Of a stretch of 11,798 nt of DNA, positions 1-5,889 are shown piece by piece (the first letter of the stretch is position 1; every line of letters starts with the position of its first letter). Position numbers and translations under genes: made by a program. The notes under the pieces were generated by a model that was not told the origin of the DNA, ran no database searches, and saw only the letters and a list, made by a program, of their open reading frames with translations. Source of the DNA: CALAZP01 sp041164265 (lineage in GTDB: Bacteria > Bacteroidota > Bacteroidia > Chitinophagales > Saprospiraceae); the NCBI GenBank assembly GCA_041164265.1, contig JBEAPR010000141.1, forward strand, positions 1 to 11,798, in the 5' to 3' direction.

Positions 1-1475
1 TCAAAATATTTTCTAATTCTATGCAAAGGCGGCAAAAACCTTTTATGTGTGCCAGCATAGTGAACATCCATTTCATCTCCTTGGAAACTAATATTGATGA
101 TTTCACTTTCTTGAAACATGCGGCCATGCTCTTCAATCAAAGATGGAGTTCTTAGTGAAATTACTTTTGAATCTCCTGAAACCATAAGGTTGGGATACCA
201 TCGTATGTGATCAGGAGTGATAAAATCTCCGATAAACCAGCCTCCATTTTTGACCAACTCAGCTGTTTTGTTTACCGCATTTTCCATTTCCTGATAAGGC
301 ATGTAATGGAAAACATTCAATCCACTGTAGGCCAGGTCAAATTGTTGGTTGGAGTTCCATTGGAGAAGATCTGCATGAATAGCATGAATGCGATTCTGTG
401 CTACACTCACCATAGATTCGGAAATATCAATACCCAAGAGATTTTCCTTTTTTACGCCTAAATTCTCTATTATAAACGATTCGGACAGACCAGTCCCACT
501 TCCTATAGAAAGCACTGTTTCTATAGAATGCTGTTCAAAAAAATATTTTAAATATTGAGCAATGAAAGAAGTCAAACAAGGTTGACCTATTAAGGCATCA
601 TATACTTCCGCGTATTTGTTGAATGGATCAGATTCAGAGGAGTAAACCCTATTGTCCTCTTGAAAAGCTGCTACTGCTTTTAGTTCTCTTACTAAGATTT
701 TCCATTGAATGGAATTTCTTATATGGCCCTTTTCGTCAACTATTTCATAGAGTTTTTCAAGTAATGTAGAATGATGTGCTAGGTCAAAAATCTTTTTTCT
801 CGTAGATTCAAAATTAGAATGCCTCATTCTTGACATTCGCTTTCCAAGCTCTACCATATATCTTATGTAAGTTGTAAAATCAGGTTTTGGAGATTTTTCA
901 GTCCGTTTAACATCCTCCTCAGGTAAAGCGAAAAAAACCCCACCATCTACCCTTTGAATGACTGGGTGTTCCAGAGCAAATACCCGGGCATCCCCTGTGA
1001 TATTTTCTTGATTTTCAGGAGTTCCGTAGACGTGTAAACTGAGAAAATTTTCATTTTTAGTGGGGTTACCCATTTGGTGAATCAGTTGATGATTAACACC
1101 AATAACATCTCCACTATCCATTTTCCATCTTGCTAAAGTAATCAATTCTTCTCCCTCTACTCTGAAAGTGGCATGTTCTGCTGCACCAAACACCTGAACG
1201 GCACCCCAAGAGGTAAATCCGTGATCGTGAATTCCTGAAAAATCTCCAGGCGCCCAAGACATGACCATAATTTCAAAATGCGGACCTTGAAAAACCAATT
1301 GGCGACCGTAACTATCAGCTAGTGAATGATCAAAATCAGCCCATGGCAATAAATCTTTGGCTGTAACCTGGGCTTCTAAAACAATAGTTCTGACTTCTGC
1401 TGATGAGAAAGTATCTTTTTCTACAAGTCGGTTGCTAATAAATTGAATAGAATTGGGAAGAGGTTGAAAAGTCAA
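1..1475 (-). CDS. Cysteine dioxygenase-like cupin fused to SAM-dependent methyltransferase (3' end beyond window)
   Basis: The minus strand is open in one frame for 491 codons and leaves the window at base 1 without a stop. Residues about 40-160 match cysteine dioxygenase: FSGIHDHG supplies iron ligands H83 and H85, LIHQMGNP supplies H133, and SLHVY gives the Ser146-His148-Tyr150 triad. The H133-H148 spacing of 15 equals H140-H155 in the mammalian enzyme. R58 in YGRQLVFQG sits where the mammalian arginine binds the cysteine carboxylate, which favours cysteine over 3-mercaptopropionate. Gly90 replaces the cross-linked cysteine, as in many bacterial forms. Residues about 160-285 form a charged, probably helical linker. 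From about 285 a class I methyltransferase follows, with VLSIGSGTG (321-329) and GIDISESM, whose acidic D350 should bind the SAM ribose. The start is taken as TTG at 1475-1473: an in-frame TGA lies about 10 codons upstream, and the first in-frame ATG (residue 70) falls inside the cupin. The methyl acceptor is unknown. Confidence 0.88.
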   Translation of the reverse strand, partial: MTFQPLPNSIQFISNRLVEKDTFSSAEVRTIVLEAQVTAKDLLPWADFDHSLADSYGRQLVFQGPHFEIMVMSWAPGDFSGIHDHGFTSWGAVQVFGAAEHATFRVEGEELITLARWKMDSGDVIGVNHQLIHQMGNPTKNENFLSLHVYGTPENQENITGDARVFALEHPVIQRVDGGVFFALPEEDVKRTEKSPKPDFTTYIRYMVELGKRMSRMRHSNFESTRKKIFDLAHHSTLLEKLYEIVDEKGHIRNSIQWKILVRELKAVAAFQEDNRVYSSESDPFNKYAEVYDALIGQPCLTSFIAQYLKYFFEQHSIETVLSIGSGTGLSESFIIENLGVKKENLLGIDISESMVSVAQNRIHAIHADLLQWNSNQQFDLAYSGLNVFHYMPYQEMENAVNKTAELVKNGGWFIGDFITPDHIRWYPNLMVSGDSKVISLRTPSLIEEHGRMFQESEIINISFQGDEMDVHYAGTHKRFLPPLHRIRKYF

Positions 1476-1559
1476 AATATTTTGGTTTTTTCGTTTTTTT
1501 ATTCAAAAAAATAAATGATATATTCATCATATATAATAAAAATTTAAACAAAAGGTTGC

Positions 1560-1592
1560 TTTCTTGAGTGACAAACATCACAGTATATTTGT
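1560..1592 (+). promoter_or_regulatory. Bacteroidota-type promoter for the thioredoxin-sulfite oxidase operon
   Basis: TATATTTGT at 1584-1592 fits the Bacteroidota -7 consensus TAnnTTTGy exactly. TTTC at 1560-1563, one mismatch from the -33 TTTG, lies 20 bases upstream, the usual spacing. Transcription would begin near 1597, giving a leader of roughly 55 bases before the thioredoxin ATG. The -33 match is imperfect, which could fit a regulated promoter. Prediction from sequence only. Confidence 0.5.
1567..1582. promoter_or_regulatory. CRP/FNR-superfamily-like operator (GTGA-N6-TCAC)
   Basis: GTGA at 1568-1571 and TCAC at 1578-1581 are perfectly symmetrical around six bases, and a further A follows at 1582. 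This matches the core of the CRP/HcpR-type site TGTGA-N6-TCACA in 9 of its 10 defined positions. It sits between the -33 and -7 elements of the rightward promoter, where a bound regulator would be expected to repress it; on the leftward side it is about 100 bases from the start codon, where it could activate. Neither the regulator nor its signal is encoded in the window. Confidence 0.45.
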
Positions 1593-1651
1593 TTTTTCAA
1601 AAGGATATTTGAGTTGTTTAATTGTATTAAAAAAATTCAAATGCAAATATC

Positions 1652-1963
1652 ATGACCAAGAAAATGTCATTTAATGAGTTAATCAATGGGGAAAAACCCG
1701 TATTAGTCGATTTTTCAGCAGAGTGGTGCGGACCTTGTAAGGCTATGGCACCCATCCTAAAAGATGTAGCCGCTGAAATTGGAGGAAAAGCTTCTATTGT
1801 CAAAATTGACGTAGATAAAAACCCACAATTATCTGCTAAAATGCAAATACAAGGAGTTCCAACTTTTGTTTTATTTCAGAAGGGGGAAATTAAATGGCGG
1901 CAATCGGGTATGCAATCTGCTCATCAATTGACTGATGTGATCAATCAGTACACACAAAATTAA
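1652..1963 (+). CDS. Thioredoxin
   Basis: At 103 residues this is a normal stand-alone thioredoxin. The active site WCGPC places the redox cysteines at C26 and C29, with the buried aspartate-type residue at D20 (LVDFSAEW) and the cis-proline at P70 (GVPTFVLF). There is no signal peptide or lipobox, so it should act in the cytosol as a general dithiol reductant. It leads a six-gene run and is followed 26 bases later by the YeeE/YedE halves, which suggests it may reduce sulfane sulfur, persulfides or thiosulfate handled by that transporter; this partner role is inferred. The ATG at 1652 is used: the ATG at 1641 hits a stop after four codons, and an internal ATG at 1664 would trim the first strand. 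It is named by family only because several trx paralogues are usual in this phylum. Confidence 0.95.
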   Translation: MTKKMSFNELINGEKPVLVDFSAEWCGPCKAMAPILKDVAAEIGGKASIVKIDVDKNPQLSAKMQIQGVPTFVLFQKGEIKWRQSGMQSAHQLTDVINQYTQN

Positions 1964-1989
1964 TTAGAAATACCAAAAATTTACGCAAC

Positions 1990-2568
1990 ATGAACATTAT
2001 TGAAATCATAAGTCAACCATGGCATTGGGCCTTTTCCGGAGCTATGATTGCATTAGTATTGATTCTATTAACCTGGATGGGAAGAAGTTTTGGGGTATCC
2101 ATGTCATTCAAAAATATTTGTTCCATTTCAGGAGCTGGGAAAAAGAATACTTTTTTCAATATCAATTTAAAGGATGAGTATTGGCGAATGATTTTTGTTT
2201 TAGGTGGTATTGTAGGGGGGACTATTGGATTTACTTTATTGAAAAGTCCGGAGCCGGTTGCTATTGCAGATGCTACCATTCAAAGTCTTAAGGGATTGGG
2301 TTTTGATTATCCTGCTTCAGATGAAAAGGGGTTAGGTTTTGTCCCAACAGATATGTATAATTTTGGAAACCTAAAAGGGGTTATTTTCGCTATTCTTGGA
2401 GGATTTTTAGTTGGATTTGGAAGCAGGTATGGAGATGGATGTACTTCAGGTCATGCCATTTCAGGGCTTTCTCACCTTCAAATTTCTTCTTTGATTACTG
2501 TAATTGGGTTTTTTATTGGTGGACTCATTATGACCCATTTGTTGATGCCTATATTCTTTACCCTTTAA
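1990..2568 (+). CDS. YeeE/YedE-family transporter, N-terminal-half type
   Basis: This 192-residue membrane protein belongs to the YeeE/YedE (DUF395, sulfur transport) family. Hydrophobic stretches lie at about 14-30, 66-86, 130-148 and 165-190. The family hallmark GDGCTSGHAISG places the key cysteine at C151 followed by H155; a second cysteine, C44, lies in KNICSISG near the first membrane segment. In single-chain YeeE proteins two such halves are joined and conserved cysteines pass thiosulfate through the membrane by transient S-S contacts. Here the halves are separate genes, as in the paired PmpA/PmpB-like systems found next to sulfide and persulfide detoxification genes. It is expected to work with the protein encoded at 2581. 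Whether it imports thiosulfate or moves another sulfur compound cannot be read from sequence. Confidence 0.88.
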   Translation: MNIIEIISQPWHWAFSGAMIALVLILLTWMGRSFGVSMSFKNICSISGAGKKNTFFNINLKDEYWRMIFVLGGIVGGTIGFTLLKSPEPVAIADATIQSLKGLGFDYPASDEKGLGFVPTDMYNFGNLKGVIFAILGGFLVGFGSRYGDGCTSGHAISGLSHLQISSLITVIGFFIGGLIMTHLLMPIFFTL

Positions 2569-2580
2569 AACACTATCGAG

Positions 2581-3018
2581 ATGAATCAGACTACAGAAAA
2601 ATTACCCAGGTTAATAGCATTTTTTGCCGTAGGCATACTTTTTGGAATAATTATGACCAAATCTGAAGCCATTTCTTGGTTTAGAATATACGAAATGTTT
2701 CGATTTGAAAGTTTCCACATGTTTGGCATCATCGGAACAGCGGTGGTAATTGGAGCTATAGCGATGTTTTTAATGAAAAAATCTAACTTAAAAACACTTC
2801 GCGATACTGCAGTTAGTTACACCCCAATGAATTTTAACCTTCCTAGGCACATCATTGCAGGTACTATTTTTGGTTTGGGTTGGGCTCTAGTAGGGAGCTG
2901 TCCAGGACCGATGTATATCCTATTGGGTCATGGTTACTGGATGTTTGCCTTAATTATATTAAGTGCTGTTTTAGGAACCTATACTTACGGAGTTGTAAAG
3001 GATAAGTTACCACATTAA
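2581..3018 (+). CDS. YeeE/YedE-family transporter, C-terminal-half type
   Basis: This 145-residue protein starts 12 bases after the previous stop and is the partner half of the YeeE/YedE transporter. Membrane segments are visible at about 10-25, 44-64, 86-105 and 117-137. The second-half signature GLGWALVGSCPGPMY carries the conserved cysteine C107 next to the Pro-Gly-Pro turn. A charged loop around residues 65-85 (MKKSNLKTLRD) is probably cytoplasmic. Together the two products would rebuild the pseudo-twofold fold of fused YeeE, with C151 of the first half and C107 of the second lining the sulfur path. The next gene encodes a periplasmic sulfite-oxidising enzyme, which supports a role in inorganic sulfur handling. 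Confidence 0.88.
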   Translation: MNQTTEKLPRLIAFFAVGILFGIIMTKSEAISWFRIYEMFRFESFHMFGIIGTAVVIGAIAMFLMKKSNLKTLRDTAVSYTPMNFNLPRHIIAGTIFGLGWALVGSCPGPMYILLGHGYWMFALIILSAVLGTYTYGVVKDKLPH

Positions 3019-3028
3019 ACCCAAAAAT

Positions 3029-4261
3029 ATGCGTAGAGAACAATTACAATCCAGGAGAAAGTTTATCAAAAAAGGAGGGGTATTGACATTGGGAATGATG
3101 GGAGGAATAATGGTCTCGGGAGCTAGTAACCGTCATTGGTTTAAAGGTCCCATAGCGATGCCTAAATTACCTGGTAAACATCTGGATTTGATTGTTTTGA
3201 ATGAAAGGCCGGTTAATGCAGAAACTCCGGCACATTTATTGGACCATTCCTTCACGCCTAATGACTTATTTTTTGTTCGAAATAATGGGATTCCTCCTGA
3301 GGTAAGTGCATCAGCGGTTGCAAATTGGACTTTAGAAATAGACGGAGAAGGGGCGAAGCAAAAGCAATCCTGGAGTATAAAGGAATTGAAATCAGAATTT
3401 GAGGTCGTTACTCTGGCTATTACTTTGGAATGCGGAGGGAATGGAAGGAAGGAATTTAATCCACCTGCATCTGGCAATCAATGGGGGGTAGGTGCAGTAG
3501 GATGCGCAAAATGGACAGGAGTTCGTTTGAGAGATGTACTCCAGAAAGTTGGTATTAAATCGAATGCAGTTTACATAGGCTACTATGGAAGGGATACTCA
3601 TATTAGTGGGGATGCTAGTAAAATTCCAATTTCAAGAGGAGTTCCTATCGAAAAAGCATTAGAACCTGAATGTCTAATTGCTTGGGAAATGAACGGCCAA
3701 CCTTTGCCCGCTCTTAACGGCTATCCACTAAGATTGGTTATAGGAGGCTATCCCGCTTCCACATCTGGAAAATGGTTGTACAAAATATCAATTAGGGATC
3801 AAATTCACGATGGACCAAAAATGGAAGCCCCATCCTATCGGGTTCCCTGCAAACCTGTTGCGCCTGGAACAAAAGTACCCAATGAGGAAATGTGTATTAT
3901 TGAATCGATGCCGGTGAAGTCCTTAATAACTTATCCTAGATCAGGTGCGACTATTCCAGTGAGCAATAAGCTTCCAATTAGGGGACATGCCTGGGGCGGA
4001 GTGGAAGTAGTTAAAGCTGTTCAGTATTCTATAGATTACGGGAGTACTTGGGAGGAATGTAATTTAAATCCTCCGCTCAATAAATTTGCTTGGCAGGACT
4101 TTAATGCCCAGATCACTTTCCCATCATCAGGATATTATGAGGTTTGGGTGAAAGCTACAGATGCTGAGGGCAATGCGCAACCCATGGTAATGCCAAATTG
4201 GAATCCCAAAGGTTACCTCAATAATGCTTGCCATCGGATTGCAGTGAAAATAACCGCATAA
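3029..4261 (+). CDS. Sulfite oxidase/sulfite dehydrogenase-family molybdoenzyme (SorA/SoxC-like), Tat-exported
   Basis: This 410-residue protein begins with a twin-arginine signal (SRRKFIK, residues 8-14, then a weakly hydrophobic stretch to about 31), so the folded molybdenum protein should be exported to the periplasm. The sulfite-oxidase molybdopterin domain spans about 55-290; LECGGNGR places the molybdenum-ligating cysteine at C135, and NGYPLRLVIGGYPASTSGKW is the substrate and cofactor region typical of SoxC and SorA. The Mo-co dimerisation domain follows at about 300-408 and ends with the familiar WNPKGYLNNACHR motif. No haem b5 domain is fused, so electrons must leave through a separate cytochrome; the next gene, overlapping by one base, encodes a monohaem c-type cytochrome, which resembles SorAB more than SoxCD with its dihaem SoxD. 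No sox genes are visible. Sulfite-to-sulfate oxidation is the likely reaction; other substrates in this family remain possible. Confidence 0.9.
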   Translation: MRREQLQSRRKFIKKGGVLTLGMMGGIMVSGASNRHWFKGPIAMPKLPGKHLDLIVLNERPVNAETPAHLLDHSFTPNDLFFVRNNGIPPEVSASAVANWTLEIDGEGAKQKQSWSIKELKSEFEVVTLAITLECGGNGRKEFNPPASGNQWGVGAVGCAKWTGVRLRDVLQKVGIKSNAVYIGYYGRDTHISGDASKIPISRGVPIEKALEPECLIAWEMNGQPLPALNGYPLRLVIGGYPASTSGKWLYKISIRDQIHDGPKMEAPSYRVPCKPVAPGTKVPNEEMCIIESMPVKSLITYPRSGATIPVSNKLPIRGHAWGGVEVVKAVQYSIDYGSTWEECNLNPPLNKFAWQDFNAQITFPSSGYYEVWVKATDAEGNAQPMVMPNWNPKGYLNNACHRIAVKITA

Positions 4262-4785
4262 TGAAAATAAAAAGCGATAGACCTTTATCGGAAAAAGATC
4301 AGGAGCAATTTCAAGAGGCTTGGCTTAAAATCCTTAAGTTGACCCAGCGATCGTTGACTGCTGCTTTCGTCATGATATTAATCGTGTTCGGCTATTTATT
4401 TTTTGGGACTACCATCAATAATTGGTTGACCCCTAATCCTAAAACAATTTCAAGTGCTACTCCTTCGGAAAAAGATACCCCACCTGAAATTGCAGATGGA
4501 ATTCACCTCCCTTCTGGTTTAATAGTTGCCGAAGGTTGGGAAATGGTTAAAAGGAATTGTACTGCATGTCATTCTGGACAATTAGTCGCCCAGAATAGAG
4601 CAACTAAAGAAGGTTGGGAGAAAATGATTAGATGGATGCAAACTACCCAAGGCCTTTGGGATCTTGGGGAGGCGGAGCCCATTATTTTAGATTATTTAGC
4701 TACCCACTACGCCCCTGAAGAAACTGGAAGGAGAGCCGCTATTGATGTAGATGCAATTGAGTGGTATATTTTAAAAATTAATTAA
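4261..4785 (+). CDS. Membrane-anchored monohaem cytochrome c, SorB-like
   Basis: The protein is 174 residues from the ATG at 4261, which overlaps the previous stop as TAATG and suggests translational coupling. An in-frame ATG at 4228 would add 11 unconvincing residues and is not used. A single hydrophobic segment at about 32-49 anchors the protein with the C-terminal part in the periplasm. The haem-binding motif CTACH lies at 100-104, and GWEKMIRWMQ (118-127) supplies a probable distal methionine ligand, M126. The tail LDYLATHYAPE is typical of small cytochromes paired with sulfite dehydrogenases. It most likely takes electrons from the upstream molybdoenzyme and passes them to the respiratory chain. 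The family is clear from the haem motif; the partnership rests on gene order and resemblance to SorB. Confidence 0.88.
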   Translation: MKIKSDRPLSEKDQEQFQEAWLKILKLTQRSLTAAFVMILIVFGYLFFGTTINNWLTPNPKTISSATPSEKDTPPEIADGIHLPSGLIVAEGWEMVKRNCTACHSGQLVAQNRATKEGWEKMIRWMQTTQGLWDLGEAEPIILDYLATHYAPEETGRRAAIDVDAIEWYILKIN

Positions 4786-4797
4786 AATAATTCAAAT

Positions 4798-5820
4798 ATG
4801 AAATACTGGGATGCATTTGTCAATGGATATTGGGGATATGCAAACTATTTATGGAATGAAATATCTCATCCAAATTGGCATAATTACTTTTATTGGTTGT
4901 TATTGGTTTCAGGATTCTTTTTTTCTCTGGAACTATTAACCCCGTGGAGGAAAGATCAACCCAAATTCAGAAAAGATTTCTGGATGGACTTTTTTTATAT
5001 GTTTTTTAACTTCTTTCTTTTTTCTTTAGTAGTTTATAATGCTGCGTCCAATGTAATCGTCAATCTATTTAATGACGGAATTTTTTGGTTGACTAATTTT
5101 AATTTACAAGCTTCTAATCCGCTCAACGGAGCACCGATGTGGACCATTTTATTGGTAGGATTTTTCGTCAGAGATTTCGTTCAATGGTGGGTTCATCGGT
5201 TACTACATGCACACCCCAAATTATGGGAATTTCATAAAGTCCACCATTCAGTAGAACAAATGGGATTCGCTGCACATTTGCGATACCATTGGATGGAAAA
5301 TGTAGTTTACCGCACCATAGAATACCTCCCCTTAGCTCTATTGGGTATAGGCCTCTATGACTTTTTCATTATTCATATATTCACCTTAGCTGTAGGCCAT
5401 TATAACCACTCGAATATTAAAGTCCCTGGCAAAGTTACTGGGGGTATTTTAGGACTTTTATTGGGTATAGTTATTGCAACTGGTGCCTTTGAAATTACCA
5501 TTTTACCAGATACTACAATTACAACGATAACAATAACGCTAGTAATTAGTGTGCTTTTTGGAAGCTTTATATTAGGACCTTTCATGAAGAAAATATTTAA
5601 TAGTCCTGAGATGCATATTTGGCATCATGCACATGATATGCCAGAAAGCCATCCCAACGGGATTAATTTTGGTTTGAGTTTGGCCATTTGGGATTATATT
5701 TTTGGAACTGCTTATATTCCTTATGAGGGACGGGACATCAAATTGGGGTTTCCAGGTGTAGAATCCTTTCCGCAAGACTTTGTAGGGCAAAATATGCACG
5801 GACTTAAATCTAAACCTTAA
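4798..5820 (+). CDS. Sterol desaturase/fatty acid hydroxylase superfamily membrane protein
   Basis: This 340-residue integral membrane protein carries the histidine clusters that hold a di-iron centre in the fatty acid hydroxylase superfamily: HRLLH (133-137), HKVHH (146-150), H160 and H164 in AAHLRYHW, HYNHSN (201-206) and HIWHHAH (273-279). Membrane segments are visible at about 31-47, 64-86, 115-130 and 175-200. Between HSNIKVPGK and IFNSPEMHIWHH there are about 50 extra residues (212-261) with two more hydrophobic stretches, including the Thr/Ile-rich TTITTITIT segment; from memory most bacterial relatives go almost directly from one motif to the other. The substrate is unknown: bacterial members act on lipids, carotenoids or other membrane molecules. 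It begins 12 bases after the cytochrome gene, so it is probably co-transcribed with the sulfite-oxidising genes, but a functional link to sulfur is not obvious. Confidence 0.85.
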   Translation: MKYWDAFVNGYWGYANYLWNEISHPNWHNYFYWLLLVSGFFFSLELLTPWRKDQPKFRKDFWMDFFYMFFNFFLFSLVVYNAASNVIVNLFNDGIFWLTNFNLQASNPLNGAPMWTILLVGFFVRDFVQWWVHRLLHAHPKLWEFHKVHHSVEQMGFAAHLRYHWMENVVYRTIEYLPLALLGIGLYDFFIIHIFTLAVGHYNHSNIKVPGKVTGGILGLLLGIVIATGAFEITILPDTTITTITITLVISVLFGSFILGPFMKKIFNSPEMHIWHHAHDMPESHPNGINFGLSLAIWDYIFGTAYIPYEGRDIKLGFPGVESFPQDFVGQNMHGLKSKP

Positions 5821-5843
5821 ATTTAATGGGTTCGAATTTTCAA

Positions 5844-5872
5844 TCCTTCAGAATATGTTTATATTGAGAGGA
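5844..5872 (+). other. Imperfect stem-loop between the sulfur and metal-efflux gene groups
   Basis: AATAT (5852-5856) and ATATT (5861-5865) form a perfect short stem around GTTT, extended outward by TCCTTC pairing with GAGAGGA with small bulges. The right arm contains AGAGGA, the only purine-rich Shine-Dalgarno-like stretch ahead of the TTG-started gene at 5890, 17 bases away. No T-run follows, so it is not a clear terminator. The stem is A/T rich and may be weak. Confidence 0.25.
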
Positions 5873-5889
5873 TAAGTGAAGTTAACATT

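Larger units (their letters stand above)
1476..1651. promoter_or_regulatory. Divergent intergenic control region
   Basis: These 176 A/T-rich bases separate the leftward dioxygenase-methyltransferase gene from the rightward thioredoxin-led operon, so they must hold promoters for both. A rightward promoter and a CRP/FNR-type palindrome can be seen and are listed separately. No good leftward TAnnTTTG element was found. A weak leftward candidate is 1539-1546 (TAAATTTT on the minus strand), but no properly spaced -33 element accompanies it. Confidence 0.7.

Noticed and set aside
1..3. Stop codon for the minus-strand gene at the left edge (TGA from bases 3-1)
   Set aside because: That TGA is in a different frame; the coding frame ends with TTT at 5-3 and an incomplete GA codon, so the gene continues outside the window.
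207..461. Plus-strand open frame of 84 codons
   Set aside because: It lies opposite the methyltransferase domain of the minus-strand gene, which has clear SAM-binding motifs; the plus-strand product has no recognisable features.
1..1483. Identical 12-mer TCAAAATATTTT at 1-12 and 1472-1483, at both visible ends of the minus-strand gene
   Set aside because: The stretch is short, A/T-rich and partly self-complementary; chance is enough to explain it, and no further flanking identity or mobile-element feature accompanies it.
2013..2279. Minus-strand frames opposite the transporter, oxidase and pump genes
   Set aside because: They mirror strongly coding plus-strand genes and encode low-complexity or featureless products.
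4228..4260. Upstream ATG for the cytochrome c gene
   Set aside because: It would overlap the sulfite oxidase gene by 34 bases and add 11 residues without function; ATG 4261 overlaps the preceding stop as TAATG, a common coupled arrangement.
3029..4785. SoxCD of the thiosulfate-oxidising Sox system
   Set aside because: The cytochrome has one CxxCH motif, while SoxD is usually dihaem, and no soxXYZAB genes are visible; a SorAB-like pair fits better.
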